NCBI RefSeq assembly: GCF_001279525.1
Contig: NZ_LGDY01000114.1
Coordinates: 186,001 to 250,000, forward strand
Direction of reading: 5' to 3'
Length of the DNA: 64,000 bases
Source: Nocardia sp. NRRL S-836
Lineage (GTDB): Bacteria; Actinomycetota; Actinomycetes; Mycobacteriales; Pseudonocardiaceae
The notes below the pieces were generated by a model that did no database searches, was not told where the DNA came from, and saw nothing but the letters and a program-made list of their open reading frames with translations. This document shows, piece after piece, positions 7,892 to 15,893 of the stretch (position 1 is the stretch's first letter; the number at the start of each line of letters is the position of its first letter). The position numbers and the translations under genes were made by a program.

Positions 7892-7919
7892 CACACGAGC
7901 GGGCGGTGGCTTCGGTTCA
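7892..7919 (-). promoter_or_regulatory. SigL-type promoter upstream of the sigma/anti-sigma operon
   Basis: On the minus strand TGAACC (7919-7914) is followed after exactly 16 bp by CGTGTG (7897-7892). This is the form reported for Mycobacterium tuberculosis SigL promoters (TGAACC, 16-17 bp, CGTGTR). It lies 64 bp before the sigma start codon and gives a short leader. Autoregulation is the expected behaviour for an ECF operon. Confidence 0.65.
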
Positions 7920-7982
7920 ACGAAGTTCCAGCGAAAGTGAGGCGGATGCTAGCCGGGCTGGTCCCCGGTGCGGGACCGCGGC

Positions 7983-8930
7983 TCAGCGCGTGCGGTTCAG
8001 GTGCGCGACCAGCTCGTTCATCACGGCGGCGGGCATGACGTTGATGAACATGGCGTGGTCGGTCGCCGGGTCGCGCAGCTCCTCGGCGAAGCTGTCGATC
8101 GCGAACGGGCGGCCGGGCGGGACGTCGTAGCCGACGGTGACGTGCAGGCGCGGGATGGGGAACGTCTTCGGCGGGCAGGTGCCGCCGGGCAGCGCGAACA
8201 CGACGTGGGTGCGGTGCGAGGCGCTGTCGGTGTTGTTGCCGTCCCAGCAGCTCGGGAAGTCGTAGCCGCGCAGGGTCCGCACCCCGGCCGGGCACAGCGG
8301 GTACTTCACCGTGTACCGGTCCGGCTGGTCGGCGCAGCCCCACCTGGCGCGGGTGTGGGGGCCGTAGCCGTCGGTGAACGCGCTGGGGTCGCCGGTGATC
8401 AGGCGCAGGAACCTCGGCATCGGCAGCACGTCGCTGACCGGGCTGCCGTCGTAGCGGATCTCCACGCTGGCCGGCGCCAGCACCTCGCCGGTGTTGCCGT
8501 GCAGACCGCCGCCGTCGGCGTGCGCGTCGTGGCCCGTGCCGTCGGTCAGGCGCAGCACCGGCCAGTAGTAGGTCGAGCGGTCGTCCTTCTCGCACGTCGA
8601 CGTCGCCTGCGCGAGAGAGGTGTTGGTCGACATCGCGTTCGCCGACTCGTTGCCCACGTACTCGTGGGTGTGGTGCGCACCGAACGGGATGCCCGGCGAC
8701 ACGACGGGGTTGTCGGCGTTGAGGTGGCGCTGCTCGTTCGTCCCGCAGCGGATGACGACGCCGGGGGTGCTCGGCTCGTCAACGGTCCGGTCGAGCTCGC
8801 TCACGAACATGTCGGCGCCGGGCGTGCCGTTCGACGTGCCACCCAGGAGGACGATTCCGGCGGTCACGACGACGACCACCGCGAGCACCGCGACCACGAC
8901 GGTCGCCGGTCTGGTCCGTGCCACGGCCAC
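7983..8930 (-). CDS. DUF1996 secreted or membrane-anchored protein
   Basis: A 315-aa protein (GTG 8930; GTG 8924 equally possible). One N-terminal hydrophobic segment (VVVAVLAVVVVVTAGIVLLG) acts as signal anchor or signal peptide. The outside domain has the DUF1996 hallmarks VIRCGTNEQRH, PFGAHHTHEYVGN, FPSCWDGNNTDSASHRTHVV and a conserved cysteine set (RCG, TCEK, WGC, PLC, SCW, TCP). The biochemical role of this family is not established. It follows the SigL operon on the same strand after a gap that holds no clear promoter match, so SigL control is not shown. Confidence 0.82.
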   Translation of the reverse strand: MAVARTRPATVVVAVLAVVVVVTAGIVLLGGTSNGTPGADMFVSELDRTVDEPSTPGVVIRCGTNEQRHLNADNPVVSPGIPFGAHHTHEYVGNESANAMSTNTSLAQATSTCEKDDRSTYYWPVLRLTDGTGHDAHADGGGLHGNTGEVLAPASVEIRYDGSPVSDVLPMPRFLRLITGDPSAFTDGYGPHTRARWGCADQPDRYTVKYPLCPAGVRTLRGYDFPSCWDGNNTDSASHRTHVVFALPGGTCPPKTFPIPRLHVTVGYDVPPGRPFAIDSFAEELRDPATDHAMFINVMPAAVMNELVAHLNRTR

Positions 8931-9097
8931 AGCTTGCCCTGTGCGACGGATCGGCGACAGACCGAGGTACCGCTTCCGTTCCGCACGCTGCCCGGCCGGT
9001 GTCGCGTCGACGCACGCGGGGAGCTTTCGCACGGCAGAAGCGCACGAACGCTCCCCCAGTGCGTTGACGTGCAGGGATGGTTCGTCGAGACGCGAAG

Positions 9098-9666
9098 TCA
9101 GGCCGCGGTGACCAGCGGCCGGCGGTCGTGGGTCACGACGCTCACGCCGGAGACGTCGGCCGCCCGCACCATCGCGGACCCGGCCAGCGTCACCTCGCCG
9201 GGGTCCGCCCGCCACGACCCGGCGGTGAGCGTCCGGCCGTCCTTCGTGTGCACGACCAGCCAGCAGGCCTCCCCGTCCCGCACGCCGTCGACCGTCGCGA
9301 CGAGCCGCAGCCCGCCCTCGGTGTCGGTGACCCGCACGGCCAGGTGCGCGCCCGCCTGCGAGGTGCCCTGCAGAACCGCGTCGGCATCGGGACCCTGCCC
9401 GAGCCACACCCCTCCGGCGAGCACGCCCGCGACCACGAACGACGAGGTCAGCGCCGTGATGCGGCCGCGCCGCCGCACGGCGCGGTGTCTCTCTTGGCGG
9501 ACCGAGCCCAGTGTGCGCCGCAGGACGTGGTCCGCGTTCGGTGGTGGGCCGTCGAGTGCGGCCTCCGGTGGTAGCTCTTCCATCAGCATGTGTCGATCTC
9601 GTTCAGCTCGTCGAGGTGCCCGGGGACGTACCGGTGCCGTGCGCGGGCGGACGCGGCAATGGACAC
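9098..9666 (-). pseudogene. Decayed RslA/RskA-like anti-sigma factor without a ZAS motif
   Basis: From ATG 9589 an open 163-aa frame matches the neighbouring anti-sigma factor: MEELPPEAALDGPPPNADHV aligns with GEVPPEAVLDGPPEGGDLV, then come a membrane span (ITALTSSFVVAGVLAGGVWL) and an RskA-like outer domain. The part that should carry the zinc motif is in a different frame (GTG 9666 to about 9590; RYVPGHLDELNEID) and has lost the Cys-x2-Cys. ATG 9589 has no ribosome binding site. No sigma gene accompanies it. It is most simply a duplicated anti-sigma gene broken by a frameshift; a translated membrane fragment without sigma-binding ability is the alternative. Confidence 0.6.
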
Positions 9667-9845
9667 GTGACGCGGGAACACTGCACTTCTTCTTCTCCTT
9701 CTCCAGTCCCGCGCTCGTGCGGTGACCGACACCTTCAAAACGGGTCTGCGAGGAACTTGGTTCAACGTGGACACACCGAGGTTGTGGAACCCGCAAAGCA
9801 CTCGCGTCAAGCGGTTGACCTGGGACGTCAGCGCCTTCTAAGGTC

Positions 9846-9855
9846 TCATATATGA
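9846..9855. promoter_or_regulatory. Palindrome over the GntR start codon
   Basis: TCATATATGA is a perfect 10-bp palindrome in an AT-rich pocket that covers the ATG at 9852. GntR/FadR-type regulators often bind such AT-rich dyads near their own promoter, so it is a candidate autoregulatory operator. The actual site may extend to the flanking GGTC and GACC. Confidence 0.4.
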
Positions 9856-10499
9856 TGTATGACCGGGTGGAGGCGCCACCTGCGTCGCGAACGGACTTCG
9901 TTCTGGAATCGATCAAAGAAGCGATTCTCAACGGAAAGCTGAAGCCCGGTCAGGCGCTCGTGGAAACAGATCTCGCCGCGTGGCTGGGTGTCTCGAAGAC
10001 CCCGGTGCGGGAGGCGTTGAAGACGCTCGCGGGTTCCGGGCTGGTCGTGATGAGCCCGTACAGGGGCGCTGCCGTCCGCACCGTCGACGCCGCGATGGCC
10101 GCCGCGGTCCACGACGTGCGCATGCTGCTGGAACCCGAGGCGCTGCGCCGCGCGGTCCTGCGCGGGGCCTCGTTCGACGCGGCCGCGGACGCGCTGGAGG
10201 ACACCGAGGACCTCGCGCGGCGCAGCCTGGCCAACCGGCGGTTCCACCGCGCGCTGTACGCGGGGTGCGGCAACCCGCTGATGGTCCAGATCCTCGACGG
10301 CCTGCGCGACCAGGCCGCGCTCGTCGCGGTCGCCGGCTGGGGCCTGCACCCGACCTGGGAGGCCGAGGACGCGGAGCACCGCGCCATCCTCGCCGCCGCC
10401 GTCGAGGGCGCGCACGACGTGGCCGCCGACCTGCTGCACCGCCACATCCAGACGTTCGCCGACCGACTGGCCGAGGAGCTCCCCGATGTCGTTCGATGA
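9852..10499 (+). CDS. GntR-family regulator, FadR/FCD subfamily
   Basis: A 215-aa regulator. The winged helix-turn-helix covers residues about 12-70 (LKPGQALVETDLAAWLGVSK, then TPVREALKTLAGSGLVV). The C-terminal helical FCD ligand domain has metal-site histidine and acidic residues (HDVRMLLEPEALRRAV, NRRFHRALYAGCGNPLM). The start is ATG 9852 or 9855. It overlaps the downstream aldolase gene by 14 bp, so regulator, aldolase and dehydratase form one transcript. FCD regulators sense organic or sugar acids, consistent with control of this operon. Confidence 0.9.
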   Translation: MMYDRVEAPPASRTDFVLESIKEAILNGKLKPGQALVETDLAAWLGVSKTPVREALKTLAGSGLVVMSPYRGAAVRTVDAAMAAAVHDVRMLLEPEALRRAVLRGASFDAAADALEDTEDLARRSLANRRFHRALYAGCGNPLMVQILDGLRDQAALVAVAGWGLHPTWEAEDAEHRAILAAAVEGAHDVAADLLHRHIQTFADRLAEELPDVVR

Positions 10500-11391
10500 C
10501 CTGTCCGACCAGCTCGCCTCCGTCGTGGCGATCACCGTGACGCCGTTCGACGCCGACGGTGCCGTCGACGAGAAGAACTACGCCGCCGTGGTAGACCGGA
10601 TGGTGGAGGGCGGGATCTCCGTCGTCACGGCGAACGGCAACACCAGCGAGTTCTCCACGTTGTCGGCGGCGGAGACCGAGCGCGCGCTGCGGATCACCGT
10701 CGACACCGCCGGCGGGCGGGCGTCGATCATCGCCGGGGTCGGGCACGACCTCGACACCGCCGTGAGGGCCGCACGGTTCGCCGACGCGCACGGCGCCCAG
10801 GGCGTCATGATCCATCAGCCGGTGCACCCGTACGTGTCGCTGGACGGCTGGGTCGACTACCACCGCGCGATCGCGTCCGCCGTGCCCGAGCTGAGCGTCG
10901 TCCTCTACGTGCGCACCCCGCGGATCGGCGGCGCGCAGATCGCCGCGCTGGCCGACGCGTGCCCGAACGTCGTGGGCGTGAAGTACGCGGTGCCGGACCC
11001 GGTGCGGTTCGCCACGGTGGCACGCGACGCCGGCATCGACCGGCTGACGTGGGTCGCGGGCCTCGCCGAGCTGTCCGCGCCCGGCTACTTCGCCGTCGGC
11101 GCAACGGGTTTCACCTCCGGGCTCGCGAACGTGGCGCCGCAGCTGTCGGTGCAGCTCCTCCGCTGCCTGCAGGCAGGCGAGTTTGGTGCGGCGATGGAGC
11201 TGTGGGAGTTCGTGCGGGGGTTCGAGGAGCTGCGGGCGGCGAACGAGTCGGCGAACAACGTGTCCGTGGTGAAGGAAGCCTTGGCACAGCTGGGTTTGTG
11301 CCGCCGCGACGTGCGCCCGCCCGCCTCCGTGCTGAGTGAGGCCGACCGCTCCGCCGTGGGTGTGCTGCTCGACTCGTGGAGCATGCTGTGA
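10486..11391 (+). CDS. Dihydrodipicolinate synthase-family aldolase/dehydratase for 2-keto-3-deoxy sugar acids
   Basis: A 301-aa (beta/alpha)8 enzyme of the DapA/NAL superfamily. The Schiff-base Lys166 is in VVGVKYAVPD and Tyr141 in VVLYVRTP. GNTSEFSTLSAAETE matches the substrate carboxylate loop region, where true DapA has GTTGE. The partner is an IlvD/Edd dehydratase, and the operon is led by an FCD regulator. The likely role is therefore 2-keto-3-deoxy-pentonate/hexonate dehydration or aldol cleavage, not lysine synthesis (inference). It overlaps the dehydratase gene by 4 bp. Confidence 0.85.
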   Translation: MSFDDLSDQLASVVAITVTPFDADGAVDEKNYAAVVDRMVEGGISVVTANGNTSEFSTLSAAETERALRITVDTAGGRASIIAGVGHDLDTAVRAARFADAHGAQGVMIHQPVHPYVSLDGWVDYHRAIASAVPELSVVLYVRTPRIGGAQIAALADACPNVVGVKYAVPDPVRFATVARDAGIDRLTWVAGLAELSAPGYFAVGATGFTSGLANVAPQLSVQLLRCLQAGEFGAAMELWEFVRGFEELRAANESANNVSVVKEALAQLGLCRRDVRPPASVLSEADRSAVGVLLDSWSML

Positions 11392-13094
11392 GGTTGCGCA
11401 GCGCCGAGTGGTTCGACGGCGAGGGGCTGAGGGCGTTCTCGCACAACGCCCGCATGCGGCAGCTCGGCCTGAACCCGGCCGAGCACCGGGGAAAACCCGT
11501 CATCGCGATCCTGAACACGTGGAGCGGCATCAACCCGTGCCACATGCATCTGCGCGAGCGCGCGCAACAGGTCGAGCGCGGTGTGTGGGAGGCGGGCGGG
11601 TATCCGCTGGAGTTCCCGGTGTCGACGCTGTCGGAGACCTTCCAGAAGCCGACGCCCATGCTGTACCGCAACATGCTGTCGATGGAGGCGGAGGAGGTCC
11701 TCCGCTCGTACCCGGTCGACGGCGCGGTGCTGATGGGCGGCTGCGACAAGACCACGCCCGCGTTGCTGATGGGCGCCGCCTCCGCCGGCCTGCCCGCGGT
11801 CTTCGTGCCGGCGGGCCCGATGTTGCGCGGGCACTGGCGTGGGCAGGAGCTCGCGTCCGGCACGGACATGTGGCGGTTCTGGGACGAGAAGCGCGCCGGG
11901 ACGATCACGGACACCGACTGGGCGGAGATCGGGTCGGGGCTGGCCCGCTCCCCCGGCACGTGCATGACGATGGGCACCGCGTCGACGATGACCGCCGCCG
12001 CTGAGGCGCTGGGCCTGACGCTGCCCGGTGCGTCGTCGATCCCGGCCGTGGACTCGGCGCACCACCGGATGGCGGCCGCGGCGGGCATGCGGGTGGTCGA
12101 GATGGTCCGCGAGGGACTCACGATCAACGACGTGCTGTCCGCCGAGGCGTACGAGGACGCGGTCCGGACCGTGCTCGCGCTGGGCGGGTCCACGAACTCG
12201 TGCATCCACCTGATCGCGATGGCCGGGCGGTCGCAGATCCCGTTGTCGCTGAACGACTTCGACCGGCTCTCACGGGAGGTGCCGGTGCTGGCGTCCGTGC
12301 AGCCCGCCGGCGAGCACCTCATGGAGGACTTCTACTACGCCGGCGGGCTGCGCGGACTGCTGTCGCGGTTGACGGACTCGTTGCACCTGGACCGGATCAC
12401 CGTCACCGGCCGCACGTTCGGAGAGGACCTGGCGGGTGCCGAGGTGTACGACGCCTCGGTGATCCGGCCGCTCGACGACCCGATCTCGGCCGAGGGCGGG
12501 CTCGCGGTGCTGCGCGGCAACCTCGCGCCGGACGGTGCGGTGATCAAGTACGTGGCAGCCGATCCCGCGCTGTGGAAGCACACCGGGCCCGCCGTGGTCT
12601 TCCACGGCTACCGGGACCTGCAGGCGCGCATCAACGACCCCGCGCTGGAGGTCACGGCGGACTCGGTGATCGTGCTCGCGGGCGCCGGCCCCAAGGGCGG
12701 ACCCGGCATGCCGGAGTACGGGATGCTGCCGATCCCGGACAGGCTGCTGCGGGCCGGTGTCCGTGACCTGGTCCGGGTGTCGGACGCCCGGATGAGCGGA
12801 ACTTCCTACGGTGCCTGCGTTCTGCACGTGGCACCGGAGGCGCACGTGGGCGGGCCGCTGGCGTTGGTGCGCGACGGCGACCTGGTGACGCTGGACGTCG
12901 AGGCGCGGGTGCTGCGCGTCGAGGTCTCCGACGAGGAGCTGGCCCGGCGGCGGGCCGCCTGGGTCGAGCCGGAACCGAAGTTCGAACGCGGGTACGGCGC
13001 GCTTTACCACGAGCACATCACCCAGGCCAACGAGGGCTGCGACTTCGAGTTCCTGTCCCGGCCCGGCACCAACCCCGAGCCCAACGCGCACTAG
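11388..13094 (+). CDS. IlvD/Edd-family sugar-acid dehydratase
   Basis: A 568-aa Fe-S dehydratase. Cluster ligands are Cys51 (NPCHMH), Cys119 (GGCDKTTPA) and Cys192 (GTCMTMGTASTM). The 68- and 73-residue spacings are those I recall for L-arabinonate dehydratase. The C-terminal domain has the SDARMSGTSYGACVLHV signature. GTG 11388 overlaps the aldolase stop (GTGA). The enzyme would dehydrate an aldonic acid to a 2-keto-3-deoxy acid, the substrate of the preceding aldolase. The exact sugar (arabinonate, xylonate, galactonate) cannot be read from the sequence. Confidence 0.88.
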   Translation: MRLRSAEWFDGEGLRAFSHNARMRQLGLNPAEHRGKPVIAILNTWSGINPCHMHLRERAQQVERGVWEAGGYPLEFPVSTLSETFQKPTPMLYRNMLSMEAEEVLRSYPVDGAVLMGGCDKTTPALLMGAASAGLPAVFVPAGPMLRGHWRGQELASGTDMWRFWDEKRAGTITDTDWAEIGSGLARSPGTCMTMGTASTMTAAAEALGLTLPGASSIPAVDSAHHRMAAAAGMRVVEMVREGLTINDVLSAEAYEDAVRTVLALGGSTNSCIHLIAMAGRSQIPLSLNDFDRLSREVPVLASVQPAGEHLMEDFYYAGGLRGLLSRLTDSLHLDRITVTGRTFGEDLAGAEVYDASVIRPLDDPISAEGGLAVLRGNLAPDGAVIKYVAADPALWKHTGPAVVFHGYRDLQARINDPALEVTADSVIVLAGAGPKGGPGMPEYGMLPIPDRLLRAGVRDLVRVSDARMSGTSYGACVLHVAPEAHVGGPLALVRDGDLVTLDVEARVLRVEVSDEELARRRAAWVEPEPKFERGYGALYHEHITQANEGCDFEFLSRPGTNPEPNAH

Positions 13095-13978
13095 CCCTTC
13101 GACTCGGTGGTGCCGATCGTGGCGGGGAGCCCTTCGACGGCTTCCTGCCAGTCGTTCGTGCCGTAGAGCTCGGTGCGCAGGTACGCGGCCGCGAGCGAGC
13201 GGACGGCGTGCATGCGTTCCAGGTTCTCGTCCGTGGTCTCCGCGACGTCGTAGCCGGAGACACCGCCGAGCCCGTGCTCCGCGCCGGCCAGCGTGAGCAG
13301 CACCTTCGGTCCGGGCGCCAGGTGGTACGGGTCGGCGTGCCAGGCCGGTCCGGCGACGGTGAGGTGCGCGGAGGCGTCGTTGTCCCCGGCCACCACGAGC
13401 GCCGGCGTGGTCATGCCGGTGAAGTCCGAGGTCGCCATGAAGGAGTAGTTGTCCCTGGCGAAGTCGGTCACGGTGTCACCCCGGCCGGTGGCGGCGAGCA
13501 GCACGCCCGCCCTGATGCGCTCGTCGCGCAGGCTGACGCCCTCGGTGGTCATGCCCAGCAGCAGGCTCGCGGTGTGGCCGCCCATGGAGTGGCCGACGAC
13601 GGCGATCCTGGTGGTGTCGAGGCGGTTCTCCAGCTGTGGCACGGCTTTCACGACCTCGTCGAGCCGGTCGACGACGTGTGAGAGGTCCTCGGCCCTCGAC
13701 CGCCAGAACAGCGGCGCGCCGGGGGTGTCGGCGGGCAGGCTCAGCGTGCGGGAGCTGAGGTGCGTCGGCTGGAGGACGACGAAGCCCTGCTCGGCCCAGT
13801 AGTCGGCGAGCGGCGCGTAGCCGTGCAGGGAGGAGAGGTGGTTCGAGTAGCCCTGTCCGTGGGACAGCAGGATGATCGGCAGCTCGCTGCCCTCGGTCGG
13901 CGCGGAGACCTTGAGCTGCAGGTCGACGGGCCGTCCGGGGATGTGGAGCACGACGGGGCTCACCGTGAAGACGGTCAT
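13091..13978 (-). CDS. Alpha/beta hydrolase (PAF-acetylhydrolase / dienelactone hydrolase-like)
   Basis: A 295-aa serine hydrolase. The oxyanion region is ILLSHGQGYSNHLSSL, the nucleophile elbow GHSMGGHTAS, the acid lies in VVAGDNDASAH and the histidine in AEHGLGG. No signal peptide is seen, so it is cytosolic. ATG 13978 faces a TetR gene across a 101-bp region full of palindromes, the classic layout of a repressor and its target. Its stop codon and that of the convergent dehydratase share the bases CTAG. Substrate unknown; an ester or lactone, possibly a xenobiotic, is likely. Confidence 0.85.
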   Translation of the reverse strand: MTVFTVSPVVLHIPGRPVDLQLKVSAPTEGSELPIILLSHGQGYSNHLSSLHGYAPLADYWAEQGFVVLQPTHLSSRTLSLPADTPGAPLFWRSRAEDLSHVVDRLDEVVKAVPQLENRLDTTRIAVVGHSMGGHTASLLLGMTTEGVSLRDERIRAGVLLAATGRGDTVTDFARDNYSFMATSDFTGMTTPALVVAGDNDASAHLTVAGPAWHADPYHLAPGPKVLLTLAGAEHGLGGVSGYDVAETTDENLERMHAVRSLAAAYLRTELYGTNDWQEAVEGLPATIGTTESKG

Positions 13979-13999
13979 GGGGTTCCCTTCGAGTACGCT

Positions 14000-14049
14000 G
14001 TGCTCCGTAAGTGGAGCGACGTTCCGGAACGATACGGAGCACTGTTCCG
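14000..14049. promoter_or_regulatory. Nested palindromes between hydrolase and TetR genes (operator region)
   Basis: Three overlapping dyads are present: GTGCTCCGTA (14000-14009) with TACGGAGCAC (14033-14042), the perfect CGTTCCGGAACG (14020-14031), and CGGAGCA/TGTTCCG around 14035-14049. TetR dimers bind such 15-18 bp dyads. The region lies between divergent start codons, so occupancy would shut off both genes. Confidence 0.65.
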
Positions 14050-14079
14050 CTTTGTCAACCGTCCCTCGAAGGGAGTGCC

Positions 14080-14631
14080 GTGCCTCCACGCAAGCGGGCC
14101 GACGCCGTGCGCAACGAGCAGACCCTGCTCGCCGCCGCGGCCGCGGTGTTCGTCCGGTCCGGTGTCGACGCCCCGATCCGTGAGATCGCGGGCGAGGCCG
14201 GCGTCGGCATGGGCACGATCTACCGGCACTTCCCCACCCGAGCGGACCTGGTCGTGGCCGTGTACCGGCACCAGGTCGAGTCGTGCGCATCGGCGGGCCC
14301 GGAACTGCTGGCGGCCAACGACTCCCCGCTCGTCGCGCTGCGCCGGTGGGTCGACCTGTTCGTGGACTTCCTGGTGACCAAGCACGGGCTGGCGCAGGCG
14401 ATGCAGTCCGACGACAGCGGGTTCGCGGCACTGCACGCGTACTTCCTCGACACGCTGGGACCGGTGTGCCGGCAGCTGCTCGACGCGGCGGCCGCGGCCG
14501 GGGAGATCCGCGGTGACCTGCAGCCGTACGAGCTGATGCGCGGCATCGGCAACCTGTGCATCGGGCAGGACGACGCGCGGTACAACCCGCGCCGGTTGGT
14601 GTCGCTGCTGCTGGACGGCCTGCGCGTGTGA
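14080..14631 (+). CDS. TetR-family repressor
   Basis: A 183-aa regulator. The N-terminal helix-turn-helix reads AAAVFVRSGVDAPIREIAGE and AGVGMGTIYRHFPTRADLV (residues about 18-60). A helical ligand domain follows. The chosen start GTG 14080 has GAAGGG about 7 nt upstream; longer starts would run through the operator palindromes. It probably represses the divergent hydrolase gene and itself, with an unknown hydrophobic effector. Confidence 0.88.
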   Translation: MPPRKRADAVRNEQTLLAAAAAVFVRSGVDAPIREIAGEAGVGMGTIYRHFPTRADLVVAVYRHQVESCASAGPELLAANDSPLVALRRWVDLFVDFLVTKHGLAQAMQSDDSGFAALHAYFLDTLGPVCRQLLDAAAAAGEIRGDLQPYELMRGIGNLCIGQDDARYNPRRLVSLLLDGLRV

Positions 14632-14655
14632 AGCTCCCGGCCGGGAACCCTTGCC

Positions 14656-14675
14656 CGGACCGGTCTTCCGGTCCG
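14656..14675 (+). terminator. Short GC hairpin after the TetR gene
   Basis: A perfect 8-bp stem CGGACCGG / CCGGTCCG with a TCTT tetraloop, 25 bp after the TetR stop codon. There is no T-run. Confidence 0.55.
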
Positions 14676-14741
14676 ACGGCGTGATCCGCACCGGCCGACC
14701 CGTCATGATTGGTTGAACCGGCAGCTGAGGGCGAGGTACCA

Positions 14742-15725
14742 GTGGCAGTCACGATCCGCGACGTGGCACGCAGGGCGCACGTGTCGGTCGCCACCGTTTC
14801 GCGTGCGCTGACCTCCCCGGAGCTGGTGCGGCCGGAGACCAGGTCGCGGGTGCTGGCCGCCGCCACGGAGCTCGGCTACCAGCCCAACCGCGCGGCCCGC
14901 GGCCTCATCACCGGCAAGACCGGCAACATCGGCATCGTCGTGCCCGACCTCGACAACCCGTTCTTCACCGGCGTGCTCAAGGCCGTGCAGGCGCGGGCGG
15001 TGCAGGCCGACTACGCGGTGTTCGTGGCCGACAGCGACGAGGACCCGGTCGCCGAGGCGCAGCTGGTGCACGCGATGGCGAAGCAGGTCGACGGCGTCGT
15101 GCTGTGCGCGCCCGGCCTGGAGGACGAGCAGGTGTACGAGGCGGCCGGTGCGACGTCGCTGGTGCTGCTGAACCGGCGGCTGCCCGGCGTGCCGGCGGCG
15201 TTGATGGACTCGGCGGGCGGCATGCGGGCCGTGGTCGACCACCTGGTCGCGTTGGGACACCGGCGGATCGCTTACCTGAACGGGCCGCGCACGTCGTGGT
15301 CCAACCAGGAGCGTCGCCGCGGCCTGCTGTCGGCGGTGTCGCGCCACGGCGTGGACCTGGTCGACCTGGGACCGTTCGCGCCGCGCTACGAGGGCGGTCT
15401 GCAGGCGGCGGACCTGGCCGTGGCGGCGGACACCACCGCGATCATCGCCTACAACGACATCATGGCGCTGGGTGTGCTGGCACGGCTGCGGGACCGCGGG
15501 ATCTCGGTACCCGGAGACGTGTCGGTGACCGGCTTCGACGACCTGACGTACGCGGCGCTGTGCTCCCCCGCGCTCACCACCGTCGCGATGCCCGTCGCCC
15601 AGGCGGGGCGGACGGCGGTGAACCTGTTGCTGGACTGGCTGGACTCCGACAACGCGGAGGTGCCGCAGATCGTGCTGGAGACGCAGCTGATCGTGCGCGG
15701 AACCACCACACCGCCCAGGAGGTGA
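14742..15725 (+). CDS. LacI-family transcriptional regulator
   Basis: A 327-aa regulator. The N-terminal helix-turn-helix reads TIRDVARRAHVSVATVSRAL, with the hinge PNRAARGLITGKTGNIGIVV. A periplasmic-binding-like sensor domain follows, with VPDLDNPFFTGVLKAVQARA and GFDDLTYAALCSPALTTV. GTG 14742 has GAGG 6 nt upstream and starts at the first residue of the DNA-binding domain. A GGTTGAACC dyad at 14711-14719 may be its own operator. It has no sugar genes beside it, so its regulon lies elsewhere. Confidence 0.9.
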   Translation: MAVTIRDVARRAHVSVATVSRALTSPELVRPETRSRVLAAATELGYQPNRAARGLITGKTGNIGIVVPDLDNPFFTGVLKAVQARAVQADYAVFVADSDEDPVAEAQLVHAMAKQVDGVVLCAPGLEDEQVYEAAGATSLVLLNRRLPGVPAALMDSAGGMRAVVDHLVALGHRRIAYLNGPRTSWSNQERRRGLLSAVSRHGVDLVDLGPFAPRYEGGLQAADLAVAADTTAIIAYNDIMALGVLARLRDRGISVPGDVSVTGFDDLTYAALCSPALTTVAMPVAQAGRTAVNLLLDWLDSDNAEVPQIVLETQLIVRGTTTPPRR

Positions 15726-15729
15726 AAAG

Positions 15730-15777
15730 GCGGCCCCGGCCAGCGCCTGGGGGGAGTGCGCTGAAAGCCGGGGCCGC
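15730..15777. terminator. Large hairpin between the LacI and acyl-CoA synthetase genes
   Basis: Perfect 11-bp outer arms GCGGCCCCGGC (15730-15740) and GCCGGGGCCGC (15767-15777) enclose a second stem CAGCGC / GCGCTG. It begins 5 bp after the LacI stop and lies between convergent genes, so it can stop both transcripts. Confidence 0.75.
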
Positions 15778-15893
15778 GAAAGCGGCGGGCCCGAGGGGGG
15801 AGGGGGCCAAATGCCGCTGGTCCTACTCTGCACTGGGTTGGGGAAATCCGCCAGGGTGGATGTACCTGTTTTTGGATTTCTCGTACGTACGGG

